Shown here piece by piece: positions 18,401 through 20,204 of a DNA stretch of 20,204 nucleotides. Below the pieces are notes generated by a model, which saw only the letters and a list, made by a program, of their open reading frames with translations, ran no database searches and had not been told where the DNA came from. Positions within the stretch are counted from its first letter, which is position 1; each line of letters opens with the position of its first letter. Source of the DNA: JBQTIM01 sp052388135. Its GTDB lineage: Bacteria; Elusimicrobiota; Elusimicrobia; FEN-1173. The stretch lies in assembly GCA_052388135.1 (NCBI GenBank), contig JBQTIM010000062.1, forward strand, positions 1 to 20,204, given 5' to 3'. The position numbers and the translations under genes were made by a program.

Positions 18401-20204
18401 CTCAACGTGAGCGCTTCCCACCGGGCCGCTGTACAGCGCGGACCCCCCCGCGGCTCGCCGCAAAGCTTTTAAATCCTCCCTCGCGTCGGGCGTGAGGTCG
18501 ACCCACACCTCCGCGTAGGCGCGGCCGTCGATGGTCGGCCGAACCCGGTAGGCGCCTCCCCGTTTGCCGACGAGCTCCAATTTCAGGCCGAGGGGAAGGC
18601 GCGCCTCCTCCTCGCCCGACAACACGCCGTCCTTCGCGGACAGCGCCAAAGCTCCGATGAGTGACGAGGCGAGGTGCTCTCCGGCTTGCGTGGCGTAGCC
18701 CGGCGTCGGGTTTAGGGCCCCCAGCGTCCGGGGCGTCTGGAGGGTGATCTTTTCGCCCGAGAACAGCTTTTCCAAAGACGGGCGCTCGCGCAAGAAGTTC
18801 AAGGAGCGGACGCCCTGTTTGATGTCCTTGATTCGGGGGGTCATCACCACGTAGGAAACATTTTTCCGGCGCAGGAGGGCGGTGAGGCCGTCGGTGTGGA
18901 AGCCGCCGGCCACCAGAACGGCGGCGCGCCCTCCGTCCGCGCCCATTTTGGCGAGCAGGCCGTCGATCAAGGCTTGGTTGCGCCGGAGGGCGTAACGGCA
19001 GAAGTCCTCGAAGGGGCGCAGCAGATCGGGCGTTAAATCAGAGTTCCCGGCGCCTTCGTCCTTCAAGCCGAGAGGCTCTTGCAGGGAACGGAGGCGCCGG
19101 GGCATGGAATGGATTTCGGAGCGGCGCCGGTCGTAAAGCGCCCAGTCGTCGGGCGTCATTTTGAATTCGGAAAGCCTTTGCGCCAGCGACAAATCGTCGA
19201 AAAGTTCCTGAAGGTTTCTTTGCTCGCGGGTGAGGAGCAGGGGCGCCAACGTCCCGTCCTCCAGGCCTTTCAGCTCGGACAGGAGAACCTCGCGCTCGAT
19301 CCTCTCGGCGGCCAGGACATATTGGATGTAGCGCTCCATGCGCGGGAAGCGGCCGAGCTCCACGCCGCCGTTGCGGCACAGGGTCCGCAGGTCGTCGTAA
19401 TAGGCGCCGTAGCTGAGGCGGCCGGACCGGTAAAGCAAGCTCTTCCGCACCAGGGCCGAAAGCTGTTCCTTGGACAAGGAGCCGGCCAGTTCCTTGATCA
19501 AGTCCAGGCGCTCTTTTTCCACCAAAGAGAAGTCCAGAGACTCCTCCAGGGCCAAGACCTGGACGAAAAGGTCGAGGTTGGGGAACCGGCCGGCCGGAGG
19601 TTTGGACAAGCCGCGGAGGTAGCGGACGTAGGAGCCTAAATCCAAAGAGCCTTCGCGATACCGGGACTGGCGGTGCCCGAATTCCTGCAGGCTGGGGGTG
19701 AAGAGCCGGCCTTTCACCTGCTCGACTTCCACCCGCAGGCCCCGCAAGGCTCCGGTCAGGCCGGCCTGGACGGGCACGGAGTCTTTAAACGCCCGGATGT
19801 TGGCCAGGTAAAGGCCGGGCTCCTCCACGCCCCAAAGAGGCAATTCCTTTTCGGACGTCCAGGCGGCCAGCTCGGCGCCGCCGATGAAATGCTCGCGGAG
19901 CAGGAAGTCGGCCACATCGCCGACGATGCCGCGGTCCGGGAAGTCTCTGTAAGGCTTGAGGTTGAATCCGCCGTGGGCGCCTTCCAGGCCGATCAAGGAA
20001 ACGTCGCCTTTGGCCGCCATCTCGGAAATCATGGCGCCGATGTTCTTTTGGGCCTCGTAATGATCGTGGGCGTCCTGGATGTGAATGACCAGGGGCCGGC
20101 GGGCCGCGTCCGGAGCCAAATGCACTTTTCGTATGTCGCCGTAATGGAGCGGGACGGCCGTCAGCCACCGGGGAAGCTGTTGCAGGCGGCCCGCCGGCGC
20201 GTCG
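1..20204 (-). CDS. Giant multidomain membrane protein, internal fragment (both ends outside window)
   Basis: One minus-strand frame, codons from position 20203 down to 2, has no stop in any of its 6,734 codons. The gene enters and leaves the window open, so no start codon, ribosome binding site or terminator can be assigned. Coding is supported throughout: the translation carries intact family motifs in this same frame from end to end, including TGAGGFIG, two HESGH, GSGTRMSPLT, TGSHIP, DGDTDR, RPSGNAP and HEARH. Residue n of the fragment starts at position 20203-3(n-1). The chain mixes soluble sugar-phosphate enzymes with at least four membrane clusters and three metallopeptidase-like domains. 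Proteins this long are known in Candidatus Omnitrophota; the assignment to that phylum is inference. A real stop or frameshift hidden by sequencing error cannot be excluded, but no module shows a break. Confidence 0.95.
470..1164 (-). other. Unassigned segment
   Basis: Residues about 6347-6578. Starts with a strand-rich part (RVNFDRGYTYIGRVAENL, then VEDEDGRQVILEQYL), likely the C-terminal beta part of the UDPGP-like module. A basic helix follows (IMKPVARKLRKSKPF), then a Leu/Gly-rich helix (NLGLLGIGARFRSLSAFL). A low-complexity Pro/Glu/Gln linker spans positions 640-760. No catalytic motif is recognised. Confidence 0.35.
1165..2215 (-). other. Domain: UDPGP-type nucleotidyltransferase-like
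   Basis: Residues about 5997-6346. VDITLLGGVATRLAKLNKGK (Gly6092-Gly6093) resembles the L-x-G-G-x-G-T-R-L-G-x-x-x-x-K-G loop of UDP-sugar pyrophosphorylases, with Val-Ala-Thr-Arg replacing G-x-G-T-R-L. FGFNLENIVFLFQDVYNSWE matches the family's F-x-Q strand, VFGHGQLLYDQV the P-x-G-x-G-x-x-Y region, and VEEVGDVNMLVNPLKLG the N-V-D-N-L region followed by a Leu-Gly. The order of the four elements is correct. The loss of the second loop Gly and of the Asp-Asn pair suggests altered or lost catalysis. It would be the second nucleotidyltransferase in this chain, from a different family than the one at 6600-7774. Confidence 0.6.
2385..3800 (-). other. Domain: class I phosphomannose isomerase-like, cupin
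   Basis: Residues about 5469-5940. YIFVKFMDTSDFPPFAHVGF corresponds to the F-x-K-x-L-D strand region of class I mannose-6-phosphate isomerases. A long helical insert follows (about 3420-3090). Then ILIETPTVHAIAGLSLQIHP (His5732, Gln5740, His5742) and KDELWIYK (Glu5750) resemble the P-x-G-x-x-H-A-x-x-x-G and metal-ligand strands. A C-terminal cupin follows: LEHHSFVEIHATRGEVEIVL, then VFLPAGLPYDAIEY. The reaction in the family is fructose-6-P to mannose-6-P. Metal-binding residues are plausible, but the order and spacing are not those of a standard ManA, so the catalytic role is uncertain. Lying beside a phosphomannomutase-like module supports the call. Confidence 0.6.
4085..4390 (-). other. 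Domain: HEARH zincin-like metal-binding domain
   Basis: Residues about 5272-5373. After a coiled, Ala/Glu-rich helix comes SFTVVHNHRLE, then SNMEQRSILHHEARHIEFR. HEARH at 5341-5345 is a perfect HExxH in a helix, preceded by an extra His. LIEELVVSRRDVI follows about 25 residues later and could supply a third Glu ligand, as in gluzincins. It is much shorter than a full peptidase. I recall similar HHEARH segments in Omnitrophota proteins but no characterised member. About 95 helical residues (4084-3801) join it to the next domain. Confidence 0.55.
4470..4640 (-). other. Two predicted transmembrane helices
   Basis: Residues about 5189-5245. VLGVYVLSALSLSLTVSVVV and YLPLAVMVSVVAVPASG flank a short loop. 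The following sequence is strongly basic (WRRGRFHRE). Basic residues also precede the pair (TERAGTKSIR), so both the mutase and the zincin-like domain would be on the cytoplasmic side. Confidence 0.7.
4715..6420 (-). other. Domain: phosphoglucomutase/phosphomannomutase
   Basis: Residues about 4595-5163. All four signatures of the alpha-D-phosphohexomutase family are present. FGTSGLRG opens the domain. VTGSHIPFDRNGIKF holds the phosphoserine (Ser4721). DGDTDRP (Asp4882, 4884, 4886) binds Mg. EANGGF (4976-4981) is the sugar-selection loop, and RPSGNAPQLRIY (Arg5138) the phosphate loop. The TGSHIP, EANGGF and RPSGNAP variants are those I associate with bacterial phosphomannomutases rather than phosphoglucosamine mutases. 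It is longer than the usual 450-470 residues. Much of the excess is an acidic insert in the last domain around 4890-5010 (DERPDERPSDDPAA). The catalytic residues look complete. About 60 polar residues (positions 6421-6599) link it to the nucleotidyltransferase. Confidence 0.92.
6600..7774 (-). other. Domain: sugar-1-phosphate nucleotidyltransferase with hexapeptide tail
   Basis: Residues about 4144-4535. VMLPGSGTRMSPLTQRA starts with Met4152 and matches the L-A-G-G-x-G-T-R-L-x-P-L-T nucleotide loop, with PGS replacing GGx. IKPSLPML supplies the expected K-P. VMDVDGYLFEAL and FGEGLYWGDIGQLAKA (W-x-D-I-G-T region) follow in family order. The C-terminal part (VVGDSLVPQDGSVRN, VIIDTKIYGPSDVDGAVLVD, QGSVVFGSAVM) has the imperfect hexapeptides of a left-handed beta helix, as in glucose-1-phosphate adenylyl- and mannose-1-phosphate guanylyltransferases. 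The altered first Gly-Gly leaves the activity in question. It lies 180 bp before the mutase module, the enzyme that would make its sugar-1-phosphate substrate. Confidence 0.75.
7775..8074 (-). other. Unassigned connector before nucleotidyltransferase
   Basis: Residues about 4044-4143. A basic stretch (VGHPKRPVSQILRSKTTN) follows the last membrane helix and is likely cytoplasmic. A small alpha/beta part follows with VVAITNGGDGEIVRHEL, then charged residues. It ends in the helix GQFLGLLDAIRGLRRSSRP directly before the nucleotidyltransferase. No family recognised. Confidence 0.35.
8095..8488 (-). repeat. 394-bp direct repeat, copy 2 (M50 coding DNA)
   Basis: The gap-free counterpart of 13621-14014, at about 90% identity by hand count. 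Flanking DNA is unrelated between the two copies: helix-hairpin-helix code lies upstream of copy 1, AroE-like code upstream of copy 2. This speaks against a simple assembly artefact. Confidence 0.9.
8186..8215 (-). repeat. 15-bp tandem repeat within M50 copy 2
   Basis: ggccaggaaaccggt and ggccaggaaaccggc stand head to tail, differing only in the last base. They encode the repeated GFLAT/GFLA of a membrane helix. In copy 1 the second unit has decayed (ccagaaagccgg). It may reflect slippage or local homogenisation. Confidence 0.75.
8525..9444 (-). other. Domain: shikimate/quinate dehydrogenase-like (AroE fold)
   Basis: Residues about 3588-3893. The N-terminal half has GSKTHELFNAVFQHLGVNIV, equivalent to the S-x-S-x-x-x-H-N-x-x-F shikimate site. 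GAPFKYA (Lys3663) corresponds to V-T-x-P-x-K, and GGNEDGEAW (Asp3701) to G-x-N-T-D-G. In AroE that Lys and Asp form the catalytic pair, and both are kept. The C-terminal half is a Rossmann fold: VVLGGAGPAGSA (3725-3731 are the Gly-rich turn), LRLSDRNRDN, DIVINATGVG, AVDLNYRPMTNAFL and NGTGLLIELNALAA. At about 300 residues it matches the family size. The Asn-Thr of NTDG is changed to Asn-Glu and a Ser of the substrate site to Thr, so the substrate may differ. Confidence 0.8.
9445..10489 (-). other. Unassigned region with His-rich motifs
   Basis: Residues about 3239-3587. After a Pro/Glu linker come a Gly-rich strand region (SIAGGIFQTGSSGELPRGGS), WTFVWHHPEDHGPMDG near 10040-10090, and DDIFHFHDMFVHPGY near 9945-9995. 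The His/Asp clusters could bind a metal. They are followed by long helices (SNLQRFLSEYDRAVEAHDQ and others) ending near the shikimate-dehydrogenase-like domain. The DNA is lower in GC and uses TTA, ATA and AGA codons freely. I recognise no family. The helices nearest the end may form a lead-in to the next domain. Confidence 0.4.
10490..10999 (-). repeat. R1 repeat domain, copy B (HEGHE)
   Basis: Residues about 3069-3238. It opens with HAIGEPVSAEELAAIDVSRA, then VDLRDLLSLLESVQ, TLKIYLSG, LIHEGHESITLRNK and AVYDGAELMQNL. HEGHE is at residues 3203-3207, matching HEWHE of copy A. Copy B is nine codons longer between the opening His and the late Met; eight of these lie between TLKIY and HE. Protein similarity is clear, while the DNA has diverged apart from short runs such as 16 identical bases coding for LLESV. 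It is therefore an older duplication than the M50 one. Function unknown. Confidence 0.75.
11062..11205 (-). other. Two predicted transmembrane helices
   Basis: Residues about 3000-3048. VPFGSLGLVLVGLGYM and GFAAAIILPIAFVATII are separated by a very short Ser-Gly turn. They are followed by a strongly basic strand (GSRRFRFRKGG). This pair leads straight into R1 copy B, much as R1 copy A is closely followed by a membrane pair. Confidence 0.7.
11255..12169 (-). other. TIM-barrel-like domain, copy 2 (xylose-isomerase-like)
   Basis: Residues about 2679-2983. In order: LEVYAGRTQ, VKSYHMAWGE, DLVVHRYDWDRF, AARNNVRIGLETT, VTVIFDTWHVAEEVYHYE, GLQLSNHPVSLHEGGELL and LTGFDKKASI. Glu in GLETT, Asp and His in FDTWH, His in LSNHPVSLHEG and the terminal G-x-D fit the metal-ligand spacing of sugar-phosphate isomerase/epimerase-like TIM barrels. 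These normally have E, D-x-x-H, H and a late E or D at strand ends. An insertion of about 70 charged residues follows GLETT. This copy keeps more candidate ligands than copy 1. No substrate can be assigned, and the fold call is from motif order only. Confidence 0.5.
12170..12475 (-). other. Two predicted membrane segments with basic linker
   Basis: Residues about 2577-2678. The first, VLLGSIIGTLSGFFITGAVF, lies at about 12390-12465. A basic, Pro/Ser-rich linker (GGIGRKKETPQEMRRAG onward) suggests a cytoplasmic loop. The second segment, LFMAPLMIAYYFFMRF, lies at about 12180-12230, just before TIM-like copy 2. With the helix at 13448-13535, this brackets TIM-like copy 1 between membrane passes. 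Confidence 0.6.
12480..13300 (-). other. TIM-barrel-like domain, copy 1 (degenerate)
   Basis: Residues about 2302-2575. Key strings are VEVYATAGQ, VPSYHIPWQSD, ATIHFYDWENY, AARNVTILFENR, PFGITLNPWAYAAEVY and LVVRVYLGNSDDWHLRLP. Each has a counterpart at the same relative position in 12165-11255, so the two are diverged copies of one domain. The pattern of strands each ending in polar residues suggests a (beta/alpha)8 barrel of the xylose-isomerase/AP-endonuclease-2 type. Here the putative ligand residues differ: LNPWA replaces FDTWH and LFENR replaces GLETT. The copy is probably non-catalytic or altered. It is bracketed by membrane helices at 13448-13535 and 12385-12470. Confidence 0.5.
13448..13535 (-). 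other. Predicted transmembrane helix
   Basis: Residues about 2223-2252. The hydrophobic stretch LVVAAGVLAVTMTVGATLGLF has Arg/His before it (SRGHIRNAFR) and Lys after it. It separates M50 copy 1 from TIM-barrel-like copy 1, which may therefore lie on the other side of the membrane from the preceding basic loop. Confidence 0.65.
13600..14040 (-). other. Domain: M50 site-2-protease-like metallopeptidase, copy 1
   Basis: Residues about 2055-2202. A Trp-led hydrophobic helix (LTRWQLWAGLAAAAGLGMAV) leads into VPAFGVLGVLIHESGHFLAY. HESGH at 2104-2108 is a perfect HExxH zinc motif inside a membrane helix, as in S2P/SpoIVFB-type proteases. A second hydrophobic region (NALVAAAGFLATGFLAAV) and IAPMGRGND (Asp2195) lie about 90 residues later, where family members carry the N-x-x-P-x-x-x-x-D zinc ligand. 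The Asp is present but the usual Asn-Pro context is modified. At about 145 residues it is a minimal core. Intramembrane proteolysis is the family function; activity here is inference. Confidence 0.75.
13621..14014 (-). repeat. 394-bp direct repeat, copy 1 (M50 coding DNA)
   Basis: This stretch aligns without gaps to 8095-8488 at a constant offset of 5,526 bp, which is 1,842 codons, so frame is kept. My hand alignment gives about 354 matches in 394 bases. One run of 65 bases, 13746-13810 against 8220-8284, is identical. Outside these limits similarity drops sharply on both sides. Confidence 0.9.
14060..14372 (-). other. Two helix-hairpin-helix motifs resembling RNA polymerase alpha C-terminal domain
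   Basis: Residues 1945-2048. The first unit reads FTLHSLGILLGREPDSLPGV, then TAAEEIVARL. The second reads FTLEDVLSLDEAELRALEGV, then GKKSVDTLIQAI. Both follow the scheme 'theta-T-L-x-x-L-x-x-x-x-x-x-x-L-x-x-V-x-G-x-x-(S/A)-x-x-x-(I/L)' seen in helix-hairpin-helix folds such as alpha-CTD, where the hairpin contacts DNA phosphates. The second unit is the closer match, with G-K-K-S. The pair lies immediately before M50 copy 1. Nucleic-acid binding is possible, but similar folds also serve as protein-protein modules. Confidence 0.6.
14373..14999 (-). other. Unassigned soluble segment
   Basis: Residues about 1736-1944. A strand (GGVIVFQGAV) and aromatic-rich helices follow the membrane pair. Helices include WTYVYGELLAYAALELLDYDY and a Gly/Leu-rich helix with GALLGEGMSLKDALRQVGW. 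No catalytic motif is recognised. Base composition shifts from AT-rich near 14900 back to GC-rich by about 14400, marking a compositional seam within this segment. Confidence 0.35.
15000..15179 (-). other. Two predicted transmembrane helices
   Basis: Residues about 1676-1735. The first helix is FLLALGAAGIVSLSIILL and the second is AVAVMIFVMALGLYIL, separated by a short loop. Basic residues (LRLSKRVG before, KNK after) flank the pair on both sides. By the positive-inside rule both flanks would be cytoplasmic, forming a hairpin. This is the first clear membrane anchor seen from the N-terminal side of the fragment. Confidence 0.7.
15180..15619 (-). other. Unassigned helical segment
   Basis: Residues about 1529-1675. 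Mostly amphipathic helices, with a run of acidic residues around LQSFEEDFADLARYGRY and a Tyr/Glu-rich helix at AVKEYAEARRTEL. It ends in a short aromatic stretch (GESFWGFLRL) before the membrane pair. No known motif is visible. Lower GC and rare codons continue from the R1 copy upstream, so R1, this segment and the membrane pair may have arrived as one block. Confidence 0.35.
15620..16099 (-). repeat. R1 repeat domain, copy A (HEWHE)
   Basis: Residues about 1369-1528. It opens with HAIGDPIPAEELAAVDVSQA, continues through VDLKSLLSLLESVQ and ends after VYDEARVMRI. The core holds TLKIYVSG and FHEWHENVTLKNR, with HEWHE at residues 1495-1499. The same ordered motifs recur at 10490-10999, so it is a duplicated domain. 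The His-Glu-x-His-Glu string is one residue short of a zincin HExxH, so calling it a protease would be unjustified, although metal binding is plausible. The coding DNA here uses many TTA, CTA, ATA and AGA codons, unlike the GC-rich epimerase before it. I do not recognise a named family. Confidence 0.75.
16150..17230 (-). other. Domain: NAD-dependent epimerase/dehydratase (extended SDR)
   Basis: Residues 992-1352. The Rossmann motif TGAGGFIG is at residues 995-1002 and binds NAD(P). GDLLDRDAV and VIYHLAS follow, matching the second nucleotide-contacting turn and the HLA motif of extended SDRs. The catalytic pair is YGLFK, with Tyr1189 and Lys1193. RLANNYGPG corresponds to the family's R-x-x-N-x-Y-G-P substrate loop, and RQYLYVEDLVRLL to the late R-x-x-[IVL]-x-V-x-D motif. 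The length is normal for UDP/GDP-sugar epimerases and 4,6-dehydratases. An insertion of roughly 45 residues, rich in acidic residues and centred on positions 16690-16800, lies just before the Tyr. The catalytic residues look intact. The sugar substrate cannot be read from the sequence. Confidence 0.88.
17231..17469 (-). other. Interdomain linker, basic helix
   Basis: Residues about 912-991. An Ala/Pro/Thr-rich stretch is followed by a predicted helix rich in Arg and Ala (QRRRAADRYDAILRE), a Trp-containing turn (TNWEWTPRW), and a second basic helix that runs directly into the Rossmann strand of the epimerase. No enzymatic motif is visible. It probably spaces the HIT-like and epimerase modules. 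Confidence 0.4.
17470..18104 (-). other. Domain: HIT-like nucleotidyltransferase/phosphorylase (GDP-hexose phosphorylase or DUF4922 type)
   Basis: Residues about 700-912. The strand QVMVVAEDR is followed by a helix and then GGGASQGTHFHFHSG, placing His797, His799 and His801 in an H-phi-H-phi-H arrangement. In the HIT superfamily this motif forms the nucleotidyl-transfer active site. The preceding Gly-Ala-Ser-Gln is typical of the ATP-adenylyltransferase and GDP-hexose phosphorylase branches, which act on NDP-sugars. The layout (strand 'VVAEDR', helix, 'HESWANAQGGGAS', triad) fits the family. The assignment to a particular substrate is not possible. Its position just before a sugar epimerase, in a chain with mutase and nucleotidyltransferase modules, supports a sugar-nucleotide role. 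Confidence 0.6.
18105..18799 (-). other. Unassigned beta-rich segment with acidic linker
   Basis: Residues about 469-700. Very GC-rich coding sequence. It contains alternating hydrophobic strands (LGLKLELVGKRGG, YRVRPTIDGRAYAEVWVDL) and a second strand-rich part ending in a Pro/charged linker with PHPEEEDK. I recognise no catalytic motif. It sits between the ChaN-like and HIT-like domains and may be a non-catalytic sandwich domain belonging to either neighbour. Confidence 0.4.
18800..20203 (-). other. Domain: ChaN/TraB/EreA-like fold, N-terminal in this fragment
   Basis: Residues 1-468. A hydrophobic strand leads into HIQDAHDHYEAQKN (first His is residue 41), followed by LIGLEGAHGG near residue 70. 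A long helical middle follows. Near the end VAGGFHTDGL (His436) precedes a strand with YVVMTPRI. An early acidic/His motif plus a late Gly-Gly-x-His motif around a helical insert recalls the TraB/ChaN/erythromycin-esterase superfamily, which includes haem-binding and metal-dependent hydrolase members. I also associate the GGFHT...YVVMTPRI pattern with uncharacterised Omnitrophota proteins. The fold call rests on motif layout only and the activity is unknown. The domain probably begins shortly before the window edge. An alternative is a lineage-specific family with no known function. Confidence 0.45.

Noticed and set aside
1..20204. RNA genes, CRISPR arrays, promoters, terminators or origins
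   Set aside because: No cloverleaf, regular spacer array, or hairpin followed by a T-run stood out, and there is no non-coding DNA in the window to hold them.

Overview
The whole 20.2 kb window lies inside one open reading frame on the minus strand. Codons start at plus-strand position 20203 and run to position 2. I read all 6,734 codons of that frame and found no TAA, TAG or TGA. Neither the start nor the stop of the gene is in the window, so the protein is longer than 6,700 residues. There are no intergenic gaps, RNA genes, promoters or terminators. The apparent plus-strand ORFs, up to 450 codons, are antisense shadows of GC-rich coding sequence.

The encoded chain is a string of recognisable enzyme-like modules separated by membrane-spanning segments. 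From N- to C-terminal side (high to low coordinates) the order is: a ChaN/TraB-like domain (about 20203-18800); an unassigned segment; a HIT-like nucleotidyltransferase/phosphorylase domain with an HxHxH motif (18100-17470); an NAD-dependent sugar epimerase/dehydratase (17230-16150); repeat domain R1 copy A (16096-15620); a membrane pair and helical region; two helix-hairpin-helix motifs (14372-14060); an M50-type site-2-protease-like domain, copy 1 (14040-13600); two diverged copies of a probable TIM-barrel domain with membrane helices (13300-11255); R1 copy B (10999-10490); a His-rich unknown region; a shikimate-dehydrogenase-like domain (9440-8525); M50 copy 2 (8510-8075); a sugar-1-phosphate nucleotidyltransferase with a hexapeptide tail (7770-6600); a phosphoglucomutase/phosphomannomutase with all four signature motifs (6420-4715); a membrane pair; an HEARH zincin-like domain (4390-4085); a phosphomannose-isomerase/cupin-like domain (3800-2385); a UDPGP-type nucleotidyltransferase (2215-1165); and unassigned sequence to the window edge.

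The likely host is a GC-rich Candidatus Omnitrophota (former OP3/Omnitrophica) bacterium. That phylum is known for giant genes, and several segments (the GGFHT domain, the HHEARH domain) resemble sequences I associate with it. This is inference from memory, not a search.

The unifying theme is sugar-phosphate and sugar-nucleotide chemistry (isomerase, mutase, two nucleotidyltransferases, epimerase, HIT-like phosphorylase). It is fused with two intramembrane-protease-like domains and a third metallopeptidase-like domain. Two ideas follow: a membrane-tethered assembly line for activated sugars, or a polyprotein released by its own proteases. The array has grown by internal duplication. The two M50 copies are about 90% identical in DNA over 394 bp, and R1, the TIM-like domain and the R1-to-M50 order are also repeated. 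Lower-GC islands within the frame suggest modules of different origin.
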